From NCBI RefSeq assembly GCF_024300825.1, contig NZ_CP101324.1, forward strand, positions 43,366 through 107,365: a DNA stretch of 64,000 nt, given 5' to 3'. This DNA is from Natronomonas gomsonensis. GTDB taxonomy: Archaea > Halobacteriota > Halobacteria > Halobacteriales > Haloarculaceae. The notes beneath the pieces are model-generated. The model made no database searches, had not been told where the DNA came from, and saw nothing but the letters and a program-made list of their open reading frames with translations. Below, one piece after another: positions 24,722 to 33,309 of this stretch. The position numbers and the translations under genes were made by a program. Positions within the stretch are counted from its first letter, which is position 1; each line of letters begins with the position of its first letter.

Positions 24722-24766
24722 AGCTTCGTGGCCTCCAACCTACTCCATAGCTTCGGACTCTGGAGT
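24719..24766. promoter_or_regulatory. Divergent hxlR-merA operator region
   Basis: It contains a direct repeat CATAGCTTCG (24719 and 24746) and an inverted pair ACTCCA (24742) and TGGAGT (24761). A TATAAG box starts at 24766, 33 bp before the merA ATG. Confidence 0.5.
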
Positions 24767-24799
24767 ATAAGAACTTCCCATCGTAAAGTATCAGTATAG

Positions 24800-26254
24800 A
24801 TGACTCACACCTCCGACTATGATCTCGTGATCCTCGGCGGCGGAGCCGCTGCCTTCGCCGCCATCACCGAAGCGAGCCGGAGAGATCTCTCGACGGCGAT
24901 GGTGAACACCGGCCTGCCGATCGGCGGGACCTGCGTGAACGTCGGCTGTGTCCCGAGTAAGCATCTACTCGCCGTCGCCGAGAGTGGCGCTGCAGCGTCG
25001 GAGAATCCCTTCGACGCCGTCACATATCCCGAAGAGCCGACTGTCGACTGGGCCGACGCACTCGACGGCACCAACGAACTCGTCGAGCGGTTCCGGCAGG
25101 AGAACTACGTCGACGTCGCCGAGCACTTCGAGACCGACATCTACGAGGGCTACGGCCAGCTGATGGACGACACGACCATTGAGGTCGTCGACGGCGCCGA
25201 CGAGGGCGCGCACATTACTGGGAAGAAGGCGCTCGTCGCGACGGGCAGTTCACCGTGGGCGCCGCCCATCGACGGCCTCGACGACGTCGACTACTACACG
25301 AGCGAGACCATCCTCGAGGGGCGCGACCTCCCCGAGAGCATCGTGATCCTTGGTGGCGGATACATCGCGCTGGAGTGGGGCCAGATCCTCCACCGTGTCG
25401 GCGTCGACGTAACCATTCTCCAGCGCTCCGGTCACGTGCTCTCAGATATGGAAGGTCAGCTCGGCCGGGAGATGCAACGAGCCTTCAATGAGGAGGGAAT
25501 CGATGTCGTGACCAGTAACGACTTCCAGCAGGTTCAGGATGTGGCTACCGACAGTGGTGCTGACCCTGGTCAGAAGGGCGTCGCTGTGGAGACTGTCATC
25601 GAGGGCGAGGAGCAAGCGTTCACCGCAGAGACGTTATTCGTCGCAACCGGCGTCCAGCCCAACAGTGAGAACATCGGCTTGGAAGCAGTCGGCGTCGAGA
25701 CCGAATCCGATGGCGCGATTCGCGTCGACGAGCATTTCCAGACGACCAATTCCGACATCTACGCGGCGGGGGACGTGATCGGCGAGCCCGAACTGGAGAC
25801 GGTCGCCGCCAAGGAGGGCAATCACGCCGTCAAGAACGCCTTCGGCAACGAGGGCGTCAGCATCGACTACGATGCAGTCCCCGCAGTCGTGTTCACCAGT
25901 CCCGAGGTAGCAGTCGTTGGGACAACTGAACGTGAATATATGGACGAACACGGTACCTGTTCCTGCCGGACGGTTCAGATGGAAGATGTCCCTCGGGCAA
26001 AGGCCGTCAAGAACACGGATGGACTCGTCCAGGTGGTGAAGCACCACGAGACCGACGGGATTGTTGGCGTCCACATGGTCGGCCCCCGCGCCGCCGACAT
26101 GATCATGGAAGCCACGCTGGCGGTGAATTTCGGTCTCACCGTTGACGACATCATCAATACTGTCCACCCGTTCCCAACGTTCTCCGAGGCGTTCAAACAC
26201 GCCTGTCAGGCGTTCCGTCGGAATACGTCCAAAATGAGCTGCTGTATCGAGTGA
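24800..26254 (+). CDS. merA: Mercuric reductase
   Basis: 484 residues. A flavin-dependent disulfide oxidoreductase that reduces Hg(II) to volatile Hg(0) with NAD(P)H. Visible are the FAD-binding ILGGGAAAF near residue 10, the redox-active GGTCVNVGCVPSK (about 43-55), the NAD motif VILGGGYIALEWGQ (about 178-191), the ATGVQPN and AAGDV stretches, and the C-terminal vicinal cysteine pair in MSCCIE that passes Hg to the active site. There is no N-terminal HMA (NmerA) domain. It is flanked by HxlR and ArsR regulators. Confidence 0.95.
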   Translation: MTHTSDYDLVILGGGAAAFAAITEASRRDLSTAMVNTGLPIGGTCVNVGCVPSKHLLAVAESGAAASENPFDAVTYPEEPTVDWADALDGTNELVERFRQENYVDVAEHFETDIYEGYGQLMDDTTIEVVDGADEGAHITGKKALVATGSSPWAPPIDGLDDVDYYTSETILEGRDLPESIVILGGGYIALEWGQILHRVGVDVTILQRSGHVLSDMEGQLGREMQRAFNEEGIDVVTSNDFQQVQDVATDSGADPGQKGVAVETVIEGEEQAFTAETLFVATGVQPNSENIGLEAVGVETESDGAIRVDEHFQTTNSDIYAAGDVIGEPELETVAAKEGNHAVKNAFGNEGVSIDYDAVPAVVFTSPEVAVVGTTEREYMDEHGTCSCRTVQMEDVPRAKAVKNTDGLVQVVKHHETDGIVGVHMVGPRAADMIMEATLAVNFGLTVDDIINTVHPFPTFSEAFKHACQAFRRNTSKMSCCIE

Positions 26255-26257
26255 GCG

Positions 26258-26812
26258 TCAGTCCTCGGTCGAGAACACATCGTCGAGCGTGCCGCTCTCG
26301 CCTAATTCGATGAGGGCACGGTTCAGGAGTTCGCGAACCATGAACTCCTCGTAATGCTGGGTGTCGCAGTACTCGCAAGGCTTCATTTCGCGGGCAACCG
26401 CCTCAATCTCGGTACCGTGGTCCGCATACAACGTCTCGATGAGGGCAGTCAATTCTTCGGACGCGGTAGACTGCGCCTGCGCGAGGTTATTGTCGGCGCC
26501 TTCCGGAAGATCGTAGGAGAAGACTCGCGTGTTCGACTTGTAGTACTTCCGTGTCCCTCCACCAGCCTCTTCCAGACGAGCGATTTCCACCATCCCCGCA
26601 TCCTTCAGGACGTTCACATGGTGACGCACTGTCGTCTCGGCCTTCTCCTCGCCGCGACGGTGCAACTCGTCGTGGATCTCCTCGATCGTCATTTCATCGG
26701 TCGCGAGCATATCGAGGATCTTCGCCCGAACGTCGTTCTCCAGTGCCTTCGCTTTCTCCGGATCCGTCGTCACGACTTCACGGATCGGCACGTCGGATTC
26801 GAGGAGCGCCAT
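26258..26812 (-). CDS. ArsR-type HTH regulator with C-terminal Cys motif
   Basis: 184 residues from the ATG at 26812 (MALLESDVPIRE). The winged-helix domain spans about 15-90 (RAKILDMLATDEMTIEEIHDELHRRGEEKAETTVRHHVNVLKDAGMV). The C-terminal part has MKPCEYCDTQHYEEF, a Cys/His cluster suited to metal sensing. It is divergent from the P1B ATPase at 26944 and convergent with merA. It probably represses the ATPase and releases on binding metal. Confidence 0.8.
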   Translation of the reverse strand: MALLESDVPIREVVTTDPEKAKALENDVRAKILDMLATDEMTIEEIHDELHRRGEEKAETTVRHHVNVLKDAGMVEIARLEEAGGGTRKYYKSNTRVFSYDLPEGADNNLAQAQSTASEELTALIETLYADHGTEIEAVAREMKPCEYCDTQHYEEFMVRELLNRALIELGESGTLDDVFSTED

Positions 26813-26910
26813 TCTTGTGAGGACGTAGGGGAACGACGATAGTAAGAGTAACGCCACACACTCGACAGCAGTCTTAGTTATTCGATACCGCTATAACTCT
26901 AGTCGTAATG

Positions 26911-26932
26911 GTTATCCACTTCGCTGGGTAAC
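26911..26932. promoter_or_regulatory. Inverted repeat at the P1B ATPase promoter
   Basis: GTTATCC and GGGTAAC flank an 8-bp centre, 12 bp before the ATPase ATG and after a CTATAACT TATA-like box. Candidate ArsR operator. Confidence 0.45.
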
Positions 26933-26943
26933 TAGCGACCACA

Positions 26944-29193
26944 ATGGGAACGACACAGGAACAATTCAACGTCGGGGGGATGTCCTGCTCGTTCTGTGCC
27001 GAGAGCATCAAGAAGGCCTACAGCCGGACCGACGGCGTCGAGGACGTCGACGTGAGTCTCGCCCACGAGGAGGTCCTCGTTCAGTATGACGACGACCGCC
27101 TGAGCGAGGTCGAGGTGAAGGACACGCTTCGGGAACTCGGCTATACCATCCGCGACCCGGACAAAGCGAAACGATACGAGCAACAGCAGGCCGAGCTCGC
27201 CGACGGCAAGCGCCGCCTCCTGCTCGCCGGCGGCGCATCCATCGTCGTTGCTGTGCTGATGGGCTGGATGATCCTCGTGATGGGGCGCTTCGAGTCAGCG
27301 TCGCTCGCGATGGACCTCGTGACTCTCGGGCTGGCGCTCGGGACGATGTTCGGCCCAGGACGATACATCAAACAGAAAGCTTACCAGAGCCTGCGCCGGG
27401 GGATCTTCAACCAGCACGTCCTCCTGGAAGCGGGCTCGTTCGCCGGGCTCGTCGGCGGACTGCTCGGCCTGTTCGTCTTCCCGAGCTTCCCGACCGTCCA
27501 CTTCTTCGCCGTCTCCGTGTTCATCACCACCTACCACATCCTCTCGGAGTACACCAGCCTCATCGTCCGCACTCGGGCCTCCCAAGCCGTCCAGAGCCTC
27601 CTCGATCTCCAACCCGACACGGCACGCCGAGTCACCGACGACGGCGATGTCGAGGAAGTCCCGATCGACGACCTCGACGTTGGCCATCGCGTCCGCGTCA
27701 AGCCCGGCGAGAACATCCCCGTCGACGGCACCGTCGTCGAGGGCGAATCGACGGTCGACGAGTCGGTCGCTACCGGCGAGTCCATCCCCGAGAAGAAGTC
27801 CGAAGGCGACGAGGTGATCGGCGGCAGCGTCAACGAGACCGGGACGCTGCTCATCGAGGTAACTGCAACGGGCGAGGACGCGTTCCTGAACCAGGTGGCC
27901 CGCGAAATCGAGGAAGCACGCGCTATGAAGCCCGGCATCATTCAGCTCGCCGACCACGTCCTCAAGTACTTCGTCCCAGGCGTCTTGACGATTTCCGCGC
28001 TCTCGTTCCTCTTCTGGGTGGTCGCACCGCTTGCGTGGGGTGCAGCCCCCAACGTCCAGCGCGGGGCGTTCGCAGCGCTGGCGGTCCTCGTGCTCGGCTA
28101 TCCATGTGCCCTCGGGATGGCGACACCGCTCGCGCTAATTCGGGGCGGCGGGAAGGCCGCTGACCGAGGCATCCTGATGCGCTCCGGTGACGCCTTCCAG
28201 ATTTTCCCCGACGTCGACCACATCGTGCTGGACAAGACTGGCACGATCACCGTCGGCGAACCCGCCGTCAGTGAGGTCGTCGCCTTCGGTGCCGACGAGG
28301 TGGATGTACTCACGACTGCGGCCAGCGCGGAGACGTTCTCCGAACATCCACTTGCCGATGCGATCCTCGAGGCCGCCGACGAGCAAGGCTTCGAGTACGG
28401 AGACCCCGACGCCTTCGATTCCGTGACCGGCAAGGGCGTCCGGGTAACCGTGGCCAGCGACGACGTACTGGTCGGGAAACCGGGATGGCTCAGCGACGAG
28501 GGGATCGACCTGTCGAAGGGAGACGCCGATATTGAGCGACTCCAAGGCCGCGGCCTCACCGTTGCTGGAGTTGTTCGTGGCGGTGACCTCATCGGCCTGA
28601 TCGGTATCGGTGACGAGGTCAAGAGCGACGCCGCTGCGACCGTCCAGCGGATGACAGAGGTCGGCATTACGCCCGTGATGATCACCGGGGACAACGAGCG
28701 CACCGCGAACGCGGTCGCCGAGGAGGTCGGCATCGACCGCGTTATGGCAGACGTGCTGCCCGACGAGAAACGCGAAGAGATCGGTCGCCTGCAGGACGAG
28801 GGTTACCGCGTCGCGATGGTCGGCGACGGCATCAACGACGCTCCCGCACTCACGCAGGCGGACATTGGTATCGCCATCGGCGCAGGGACCGATATCGCCA
28901 TCGAGTCAGCGGATATCGTCCTGATGGGCGACCGGCTTGGTGGCGTGATGGACGCCTACGAGATCGGGAAAGAGAGCTACCGGAAGACCCGTCAGAACCT
29001 CGCGACGGCCCTCGCGTTCAACGGCATCGGCGTCGCCGCCGCGACCACAGGGCTCGTTCACCCAGTGTTCGCGATGCTTGCGATGGTGTTGTCCGTCTCG
29101 GCCGTCCTCGCCAACAGCTTCGCTGGTCAACTCCTCTCGGGCGAGGGTGTCAACACCGAATTCGCCTCGACGAACGCACGGACGGTGACGTGA
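26944..29193 (+). CDS. P1B-type metal ATPase with YPC in place of CPC
   Basis: 749 residues. An N-terminal HMA domain with MSCSFCAE is followed by transmembrane helices, TGES (actuator) and DKTGT (phosphorylation site). SEHPLA and GDGINDAP follow. The membrane metal motif reads LGYPCALGMATP: the first Cys of the usual CPC is Tyr, so ion selectivity is uncertain. Length and HMA fit the CopA/CadA superfamily. The neighbours (merA, ArsR, CopZ-like chaperone) point to export of a soft or transition metal. Confidence 0.88.
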   Translation: MGTTQEQFNVGGMSCSFCAESIKKAYSRTDGVEDVDVSLAHEEVLVQYDDDRLSEVEVKDTLRELGYTIRDPDKAKRYEQQQAELADGKRRLLLAGGASIVVAVLMGWMILVMGRFESASLAMDLVTLGLALGTMFGPGRYIKQKAYQSLRRGIFNQHVLLEAGSFAGLVGGLLGLFVFPSFPTVHFFAVSVFITTYHILSEYTSLIVRTRASQAVQSLLDLQPDTARRVTDDGDVEEVPIDDLDVGHRVRVKPGENIPVDGTVVEGESTVDESVATGESIPEKKSEGDEVIGGSVNETGTLLIEVTATGEDAFLNQVAREIEEARAMKPGIIQLADHVLKYFVPGVLTISALSFLFWVVAPLAWGAAPNVQRGAFAALAVLVLGYPCALGMATPLALIRGGGKAADRGILMRSGDAFQIFPDVDHIVLDKTGTITVGEPAVSEVVAFGADEVDVLTTAASAETFSEHPLADAILEAADEQGFEYGDPDAFDSVTGKGVRVTVASDDVLVGKPGWLSDEGIDLSKGDADIERLQGRGLTVAGVVRGGDLIGLIGIGDEVKSDAAATVQRMTEVGITPVMITGDNERTANAVAEEVGIDRVMADVLPDEKREEIGRLQDEGYRVAMVGDGINDAPALTQADIGIAIGAGTDIAIESADIVLMGDRLGGVMDAYEIGKESYRKTRQNLATALAFNGIGVAAATTGLVHPVFAMLAMVLSVSAVLANSFAGQLLSGEGVNTEFASTNARTVT

Positions 29194-29215
29194 GCGACGG
29201 CCGGACGGCGGCCGA

Positions 29216-29422
29216 TTAGGCCACGACGTCGTAGCCAGCCTGTTCGATTGCCGCGTTCACGTCGTCGTCGGAGACCCCATCCTCGAGGACCACGTCGACC
29301 GTGTCAGCGTCGTGGTCGGCCTCGACCCGACTCACACCGTCGAGGTTTCGCAGGGCGGTCTCCACGTTCTGTTCGCACCCGTTGCACGACATCCCGGTGA
29401 CTGAGATCGTCTTTCGCTCCAT
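29216..29422 (-). CDS. CopZ-like heavy-metal-associated chaperone
   Basis: 68 residues from the ATG at 29422. A single HMA domain with GMSCNGCEQNVE, the MxCxxC site that carries one metal ion, and the beta-alpha-beta repeat end GYDVV. It probably shuttles a soft metal to the adjacent, convergently oriented ATPase. The N-terminal extension of the longer frame looks non-coding. Confidence 0.88.
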   Translation of the reverse strand: MERKTISVTGMSCNGCEQNVETALRNLDGVSRVEADHDADTVDVVLEDGVSDDDVNAAIEQAGYDVVA

Positions 29423-29515
29423 ACGGGACTGTAAACACTCGCGGGGGATGGCCATTACGGTAACTGTTGTATCGGTTTTATCTCTATTAGAGATGGGGCG
29501 TCATCGTCCGGAGAG

Positions 29516-29546
29516 CTGTTTGTGTCGGCCCCAAAGGGGTGGAGGC
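29516..29546 (+). promoter_or_regulatory. Leader hairpin overlapping a start codon
   Basis: CTGTTTGTGTCGG then CCCC, AAA, GGGG, TGGA, GGC. It overlaps the GTG at 29522, so the start of the next gene is uncertain. Confidence 0.45.
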
Positions 29547-29770
29547 TCTTCGAGAGGGGACCTACTAACGACGAAGAGAGCGACGAATTCCCGCCAGAGA
29601 AGCGGCTTGAAGCATCGAACACGCGCCTGATCAAGGCCGGTATCGCCACGATTCCTGATATGGAGACTCTTCAGGAGTGTGTTGCCTACGAGAACGCCCA
29701 TCAGAACCGGACGCAGATTCTGCGCCGGCTCAAGTGGAAGGCTGAAGAGCTGCGTGAGGACGAAAAGTAA
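29522..29770 (+). CDS. Small helix-hairpin-like protein, paralogue B
   Basis: 82 residues as drawn, from the GTG at 29522 that lies inside a leader hairpin. The first 20 residues (SAPKGWRLFERG) are encoded by the hairpin and may not be translated, although no better start is seen. The core NTRLIKAGIATIPDMETLQECVAYENAHQNRTQILRRLKWKAEEL matches 19590-19811 closely. Function unknown. Confidence 0.55.
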   Translation: MSAPKGWRLFERGPTNDEESDEFPPEKRLEASNTRLIKAGIATIPDMETLQECVAYENAHQNRTQILRRLKWKAEELREDEK

Positions 29771-29779
29771 GCCCTATTC

Positions 29780-29822
29780 TTAACCAACACACTCTGCGTG
29801 AGTTCCCCCTATTGTTGGTTAA
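29780..29822. repeat. TTAACCAAC/GTTGGTTAA inverted repeat, copy 4
   Basis: The gap between cores is 25 bp, the longest of the family. It starts 9 bp after the previous stop and is followed 15 bp later by a leader hairpin. Confidence 0.85.
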
Positions 29823-29836
29823 TCTGCTGTGCCTCG

Positions 29837-29866
29837 GTTTTTCCGGCCCCTGAAAGGGTGCGGGGC
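29837..29866 (+). promoter_or_regulatory. Leader hairpin with T-run
   Basis: GTTTTTCC then GGCCCC, TGAAA, GGG, TGC, GGGGC, upstream of the ATG at 29895. Confidence 0.55.
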
Positions 29867-29894
29867 AGCCAGCAGCGGCCTCGCGAGCCTAATC

Positions 29895-30896
29895 ATGTCC
29901 CTCGAGCTGAGCTCCAGCGCCAGCACCGCCCGTGAAATCGCCGCCGCCAGACAAACAGACTTCGTGGCGTTCCTCCACCGAGCTCCCTTTGCCGGCGATG
30001 CTCTCGCCCTCGGATTTCTCCCCGGGTTTCGGGAAGACTGTGGGTATCAGACGGATCAGTACCTGAACCTCGATATTCCCGTTGGGATGCTCGACAACGA
30101 TTTCCGGAATCCCGATCTGGAGCGGTTCGTCGACCGGTTCTTCGAGTACGAACCTCAGGTCGGGGTCATCGGGGACGTCGACGAAATCGACGACGTCGAC
30201 GCCCACGTCGCTGCTGCTCGTGAGATCCAAGCGAGCTATCCCGAGGCCGAGCTCATCGTCGTTCCGAAGTCGCGGGCGGTGATCGACGCGATACCCGAGA
30301 CCCTCGTCCTCGGGTATTCACACGGGTACGCCGACCGCCTGGCCCACGAGTTCTCCGACCCAGCGGATTGGAGAGGGCGGCGCGTCCACATCCTCGGCGG
30401 GAGTCCGCCCAAGCAGCTCGACGCCATTCGACAGCTGACCAGGCCGACACTCACCGACGAGCCACCAGCCGACATCGTCGGCGTCGATTGGAACGGGCTG
30501 CATCGTGGCGCACAGTTCGGTGAGTTCTGGACGGCTGACGGCTGGGACGACAGCGGTCGCAACGCCGACCACGTCACCGTGCGAAAGACGGTGCGCCATA
30601 GTCTCGCTCGCATCCGCGAGTTCTGGCAGTCACATGGGATCTGGCCCGAGACGACACCTGAGGACGCTGGGTTACACTTCGAGTACGAGGGACCGAGTCC
30701 TGCCGATCTCGAACAGGCAGCTTGCACCGAGTGCGGAGCGAACGTCTGGCGAACACGTCGCGGGCCTTTCGTCGCTGAATACGATACCGGTGCAGTCTGT
30801 GGGTACTGCAGTTACGAGTGCTACTTCACCCATCGCCATCGGAACAACCTCGAGGAAATCGCTGGCGAACAGAGTGTCTACATCCCTCCAGCGTGA
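29895..30896 (+). CDS. DUF6610-like protein, possible TGT-like barrel
   Basis: 333 residues from the ATG at 29895; an earlier start would read through the leader hairpin. The pattern of strand-helix units, with VGVIGDVDEIDDVDAHVAAA, LIVVPKSRAVIDAIPETLVLGYS and RRVHILGGSPPKQLDAIR, resembles a TIM barrel such as tRNA-guanine transglycosylase or DpdA-like enzymes. The C-terminus carries a zinc ribbon (CTECG...CGYCSYEC). I do not see the catalytic Asp pair clearly, so the enzyme assignment is a hypothesis. Confidence 0.55.
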   Translation: MSLELSSSASTAREIAAARQTDFVAFLHRAPFAGDALALGFLPGFREDCGYQTDQYLNLDIPVGMLDNDFRNPDLERFVDRFFEYEPQVGVIGDVDEIDDVDAHVAAAREIQASYPEAELIVVPKSRAVIDAIPETLVLGYSHGYADRLAHEFSDPADWRGRRVHILGGSPPKQLDAIRQLTRPTLTDEPPADIVGVDWNGLHRGAQFGEFWTADGWDDSGRNADHVTVRKTVRHSLARIREFWQSHGIWPETTPEDAGLHFEYEGPSPADLEQAACTECGANVWRTRRGPFVAEYDTGAVCGYCSYECYFTHRHRNNLEEIAGEQSVYIPPA

Positions 30897-30904
30897 CGCA
30901 GCGT

Positions 30905-30940
30905 GCTGTTTTTCGAGCCCGGGGAGAGGGCGGAGGCTCG
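30905..30940 (+). promoter_or_regulatory. Leader hairpin with T-run
   Basis: CTGTTTTT then CGAGCCC, GGGGAGA, GGGC, GGA, GGCTCG, upstream of the GTG at 30972. The outer CGAGCC/GGCTCG stem is a compensatory variant of the family. Confidence 0.55.
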
Positions 30941-30971
30941 GTCGTGAGCCTTCGTCCAGAGGTGACTTTCC

Positions 30972-31319
30972 GTGAGCCAGCAACAAACTGCAGACGACGT
31001 TTCAGTCGATGAGATTCCAATCGATATCTCGAACACCCAGTCCGGGGAGATAGAACCAGCCGACGTGCCCGGAGAAATCGAATCGATCACCCGTGGTCTC
31101 GCAAGCGAACAGCCACCGACGAACCCACTGGTCGTCCTCAAAGCGGCTCGCTGGTGGTACATCCATGGCAAGGGCGGCACGGATCCCGCCTTCCAGTGGG
31201 CCATCGAGTGGGCGCGCCACCTTGCGACTGACACGCCTAGCGACGTCGAGCGGTTCGACGAGTTCCTCAAGTACCTCGTTACGGTCGGCTTCGCTGACGA
31301 GACCCACGAACTCCGATAA
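30972..31319 (+). CDS. Hypothetical protein, GTG start
   Basis: 115 residues. The first 50 are acidic and disordered. The rest is helical with aromatic positions (VVLKAARWWYIHGKGGTDPAFQWAIEWARHL). No zinc, catalytic or membrane feature. The start is GTG because no ATG is available before the helical core, and the leader hairpin ends 32 bp upstream. Confidence 0.6.
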   Translation: MSQQQTADDVSVDEIPIDISNTQSGEIEPADVPGEIESITRGLASEQPPTNPLVVLKAARWWYIHGKGGTDPAFQWAIEWARHLATDTPSDVERFDEFLKYLVTVGFADETHELR

Positions 31320-31329
31320 TCGAGAGGGT

Positions 31330-31362
31330 GGTTTTTCTTCGCCCCCTGAGGGGTGCGGCGCG
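31330..31362 (+). promoter_or_regulatory. Leader hairpin with T-run
   Basis: GTTTTTCTTCG then CCCCC, TGA, GGGG, TGC, GGCGC, upstream of the ATG at 31407. Confidence 0.5.
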
Positions 31363-31406
31363 TTCTGAACTGCTGCAGTCGCGGTGAACTCGATTCGGTG
31401 AACACA

Positions 31407-32336
31407 ATGGCTACGACCAGTAATCCGTCGGTTTCCTTCGAGGAGACCGACACGCGAGACGACGAGATGCACAGTACCATCGAACAGTGGATCGACGAGC
31501 TCGTCGCAGACGTTGACGAGGCAAAAGCCAGCCAACAGTTCCAAGAGTGGCTCGATGTCCAGTCCCGATTCCACGACTACTCCCATCGCAACACCCTCTT
31601 GATCAAGCTCCAGTGTCCCGAGGCAACCCGCGTGGCAGGCTACAATACGTGGAGGTCGGAGTTCGACAGGCACGTCCAAGAGGGCGAACAGGCGATCTGG
31701 ATCTGGGCACCCATTATTACGAAGCAGTGCCCGGAGTGCGAGAATTCGCCGAGCTACCACGAGCAAAGCGACTGTGACTACGACGAGACACCGCCCGAGG
31801 AGTGGTCGAAAGGACTGGTTGGATTCAAACCAACGGCAGTCTTCGATGTGTCTCAGACCGAGGGCGAACCGCTCCCCGAACTGGAAACCGAGGCAGCTGG
31901 AGACGCCGACGACCTGGTGCCAGCGCTCCTTGATGCGGCACCTACGCTCGATATCGACGTCCGTGTCGTCGACACTGCTGAGTGGGAGCATGGCGACGCG
32001 AAAGGCGTCTGCAAACACCAGACTCTCCACGAGTGCCAACCCGTCGTCGAAGCGAAAGCCCGCTCGAATCAGGCCGATCTCGCCGTGACGCTGATTCACG
32101 AGTACGCCCACGCACTGCTCCATTTCGATGTCGACGACGAACCCGAGCGTGCAAAACGCGAGATCGAAGCCGAAGCCGTTGCGTACATCGTCGGGCGGTA
32201 TTTCGACCTAGATACGAGCGGATCAGCGTTCTATCTCGCCGCGTGGCAGGACGACGATGCGGAGAGCATTCAGGAGCGTCTCGGCCGGATCAGCTCGACC
32301 GCGCAAGAGATCATCGGGACGGTCGCCGAGGGCTGA
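31407..32336 (+). CDS. ArdC-like antirestriction protein with HExxH peptidase domain
   Basis: 309 residues from the ATG at 31407. The N-terminal 110 residues fit the ArdC ssDNA-binding domain (NTLLIKLQCPEATRVAGYNTW). The C-terminal part is a zinc metallopeptidase with LIHEYAHALLHF, the HExxH motif, and a downstream Glu in EAEAVAYIVG. Such proteins protect incoming plasmid DNA during conjugation or act as anti-defence factors, consistent with a mobile replicon. A CPEC...C cluster in the middle may bind zinc. Confidence 0.82.
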   Translation: MATTSNPSVSFEETDTRDDEMHSTIEQWIDELVADVDEAKASQQFQEWLDVQSRFHDYSHRNTLLIKLQCPEATRVAGYNTWRSEFDRHVQEGEQAIWIWAPIITKQCPECENSPSYHEQSDCDYDETPPEEWSKGLVGFKPTAVFDVSQTEGEPLPELETEAAGDADDLVPALLDAAPTLDIDVRVVDTAEWEHGDAKGVCKHQTLHECQPVVEAKARSNQADLAVTLIHEYAHALLHFDVDDEPERAKREIEAEAVAYIVGRYFDLDTSGSAFYLAAWQDDDAESIQERLGRISSTAQEIIGTVAEG

Positions 32337-32354
32337 ACACGCCTTCCTCGGGCG

Positions 32355-32395
32355 TTAACCAACGCCTGAATTATCATTCCTACTTTGTTGGTTAA
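32355..32395. repeat. TTAACCAAC/GTTGGTTAA inverted repeat, copy 5
   Basis: The gap between cores is 23 bp. It lies between the 3' ends of two convergent genes, so it cannot be a simple promoter element. Confidence 0.85.
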
Positions 32396-32426
32396 TTCGT
32401 TCAGCGTTCGACCCCGAGTGTTTCGA

Positions 32427-33128
32427 TCAGTCCCGAAATATACCCCACCGACAGTCGATGTTATGATGCGGATCCTCGTGGGACGCGTCGATATCGCGGT
32501 CGTACTCGTCGGCGATCATCTCCAACGCTGGCTCGTAGTTCACCCGGTACTCCAACATGTGCTCAATCGTCTCGTCCAACGGAATAACCGGATTGCCGTC
32601 GACCCACTCGCGAGTGATGCCCCCACTCGTCGGGAACAACACGTACGAGACGGCCGCGTCGGAGGCGGTCGCATCCGGCCGCTCTTCGATCCGGCTCGGA
32701 ATCCCGAACTCATCGAAGAACGCTGTCCACCGCTCGACGTCCTGGTCGGCGACCTGGATGAAGATCGGATAATCGTCGTGGCCGCGAGCGATCTGATAGC
32801 CGCCGTGGGTCCAGACGTAGACGCCGTCGATTTTCGTGTACACAAAGGGCATCCCGGCGAAGTGCGGAATGACGTAGCCGTCGTCGATCGAGGGAGGAAC
32901 AGCGCGAGAAATGGCCGCGACGAGATCGTAGTAGCGATCCCTGACAGCGTGATTCTCGATGTAGACGCCGTCCTCACGTCGGATGAAGCCTGCGTCCTCC
33001 AACCGCTGGATCCAGTCGTAGACCCACGAGTAGGAGCCGTCGATCTTCTGGGCGATTCGTCGGATCGAGTCACCCGGCCGGGCCGCGACCATGATCTTCG
33101 CCGCGGTCTCGTCGACGTACTCCATCAT
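32427..33128 (-). CDS. wHTH protein, orphan relative of the antitoxin at 18105
   Basis: 233 residues (ATG at 33128 or 33125). The HTH (SIRRIAQKIDGSYSWVYDWIQRLEDAGFI) and the following domain (PPSIDDGYVIPHFAGMPFVYTK, GVYVWTHGGYQIARGHDDYPIF) align with the regulator at 18105-18770. Unlike that gene, it has no nucleotidyltransferase partner beside it, so it may be a solitary immunity copy or a remnant of a lost module. Confidence 0.7.
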   Translation of the reverse strand: MMEYVDETAAKIMVAARPGDSIRRIAQKIDGSYSWVYDWIQRLEDAGFIRREDGVYIENHAVRDRYYDLVAAISRAVPPSIDDGYVIPHFAGMPFVYTKIDGVYVWTHGGYQIARGHDDYPIFIQVADQDVERWTAFFDEFGIPSRIEERPDATASDAAVSYVLFPTSGGITREWVDGNPVIPLDETIEHMLEYRVNYEPALEMIADEYDRDIDASHEDPHHNIDCRWGIFRD

Positions 33129-33259
33129 CACTAGTTATCGGTATCGCATCTAACTGTATTAGTCTTGTCCCCCGTATTCCCGATAGAGTTATCTCTATAC
33201 AGATATACAATTCTTGGCTCCGGTAGTCCGATCCGGCGCAGCATTCGAGCAGAGAAGGG

Positions 33260-33301
33260 TTAACCAACAAAGGATACGACTGATCGCTATTTGTTGGTTA
33301 A
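33260..33301. repeat. TTAACCAAC/GTTGGTTAA inverted repeat, copy 6
   Basis: 12-bp perfect arms (TTAACCAACAAA) with a 24-bp core gap, 8 bp before a leader hairpin. Confidence 0.88.
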
Positions 33302-33309
33302 GTCTATCA

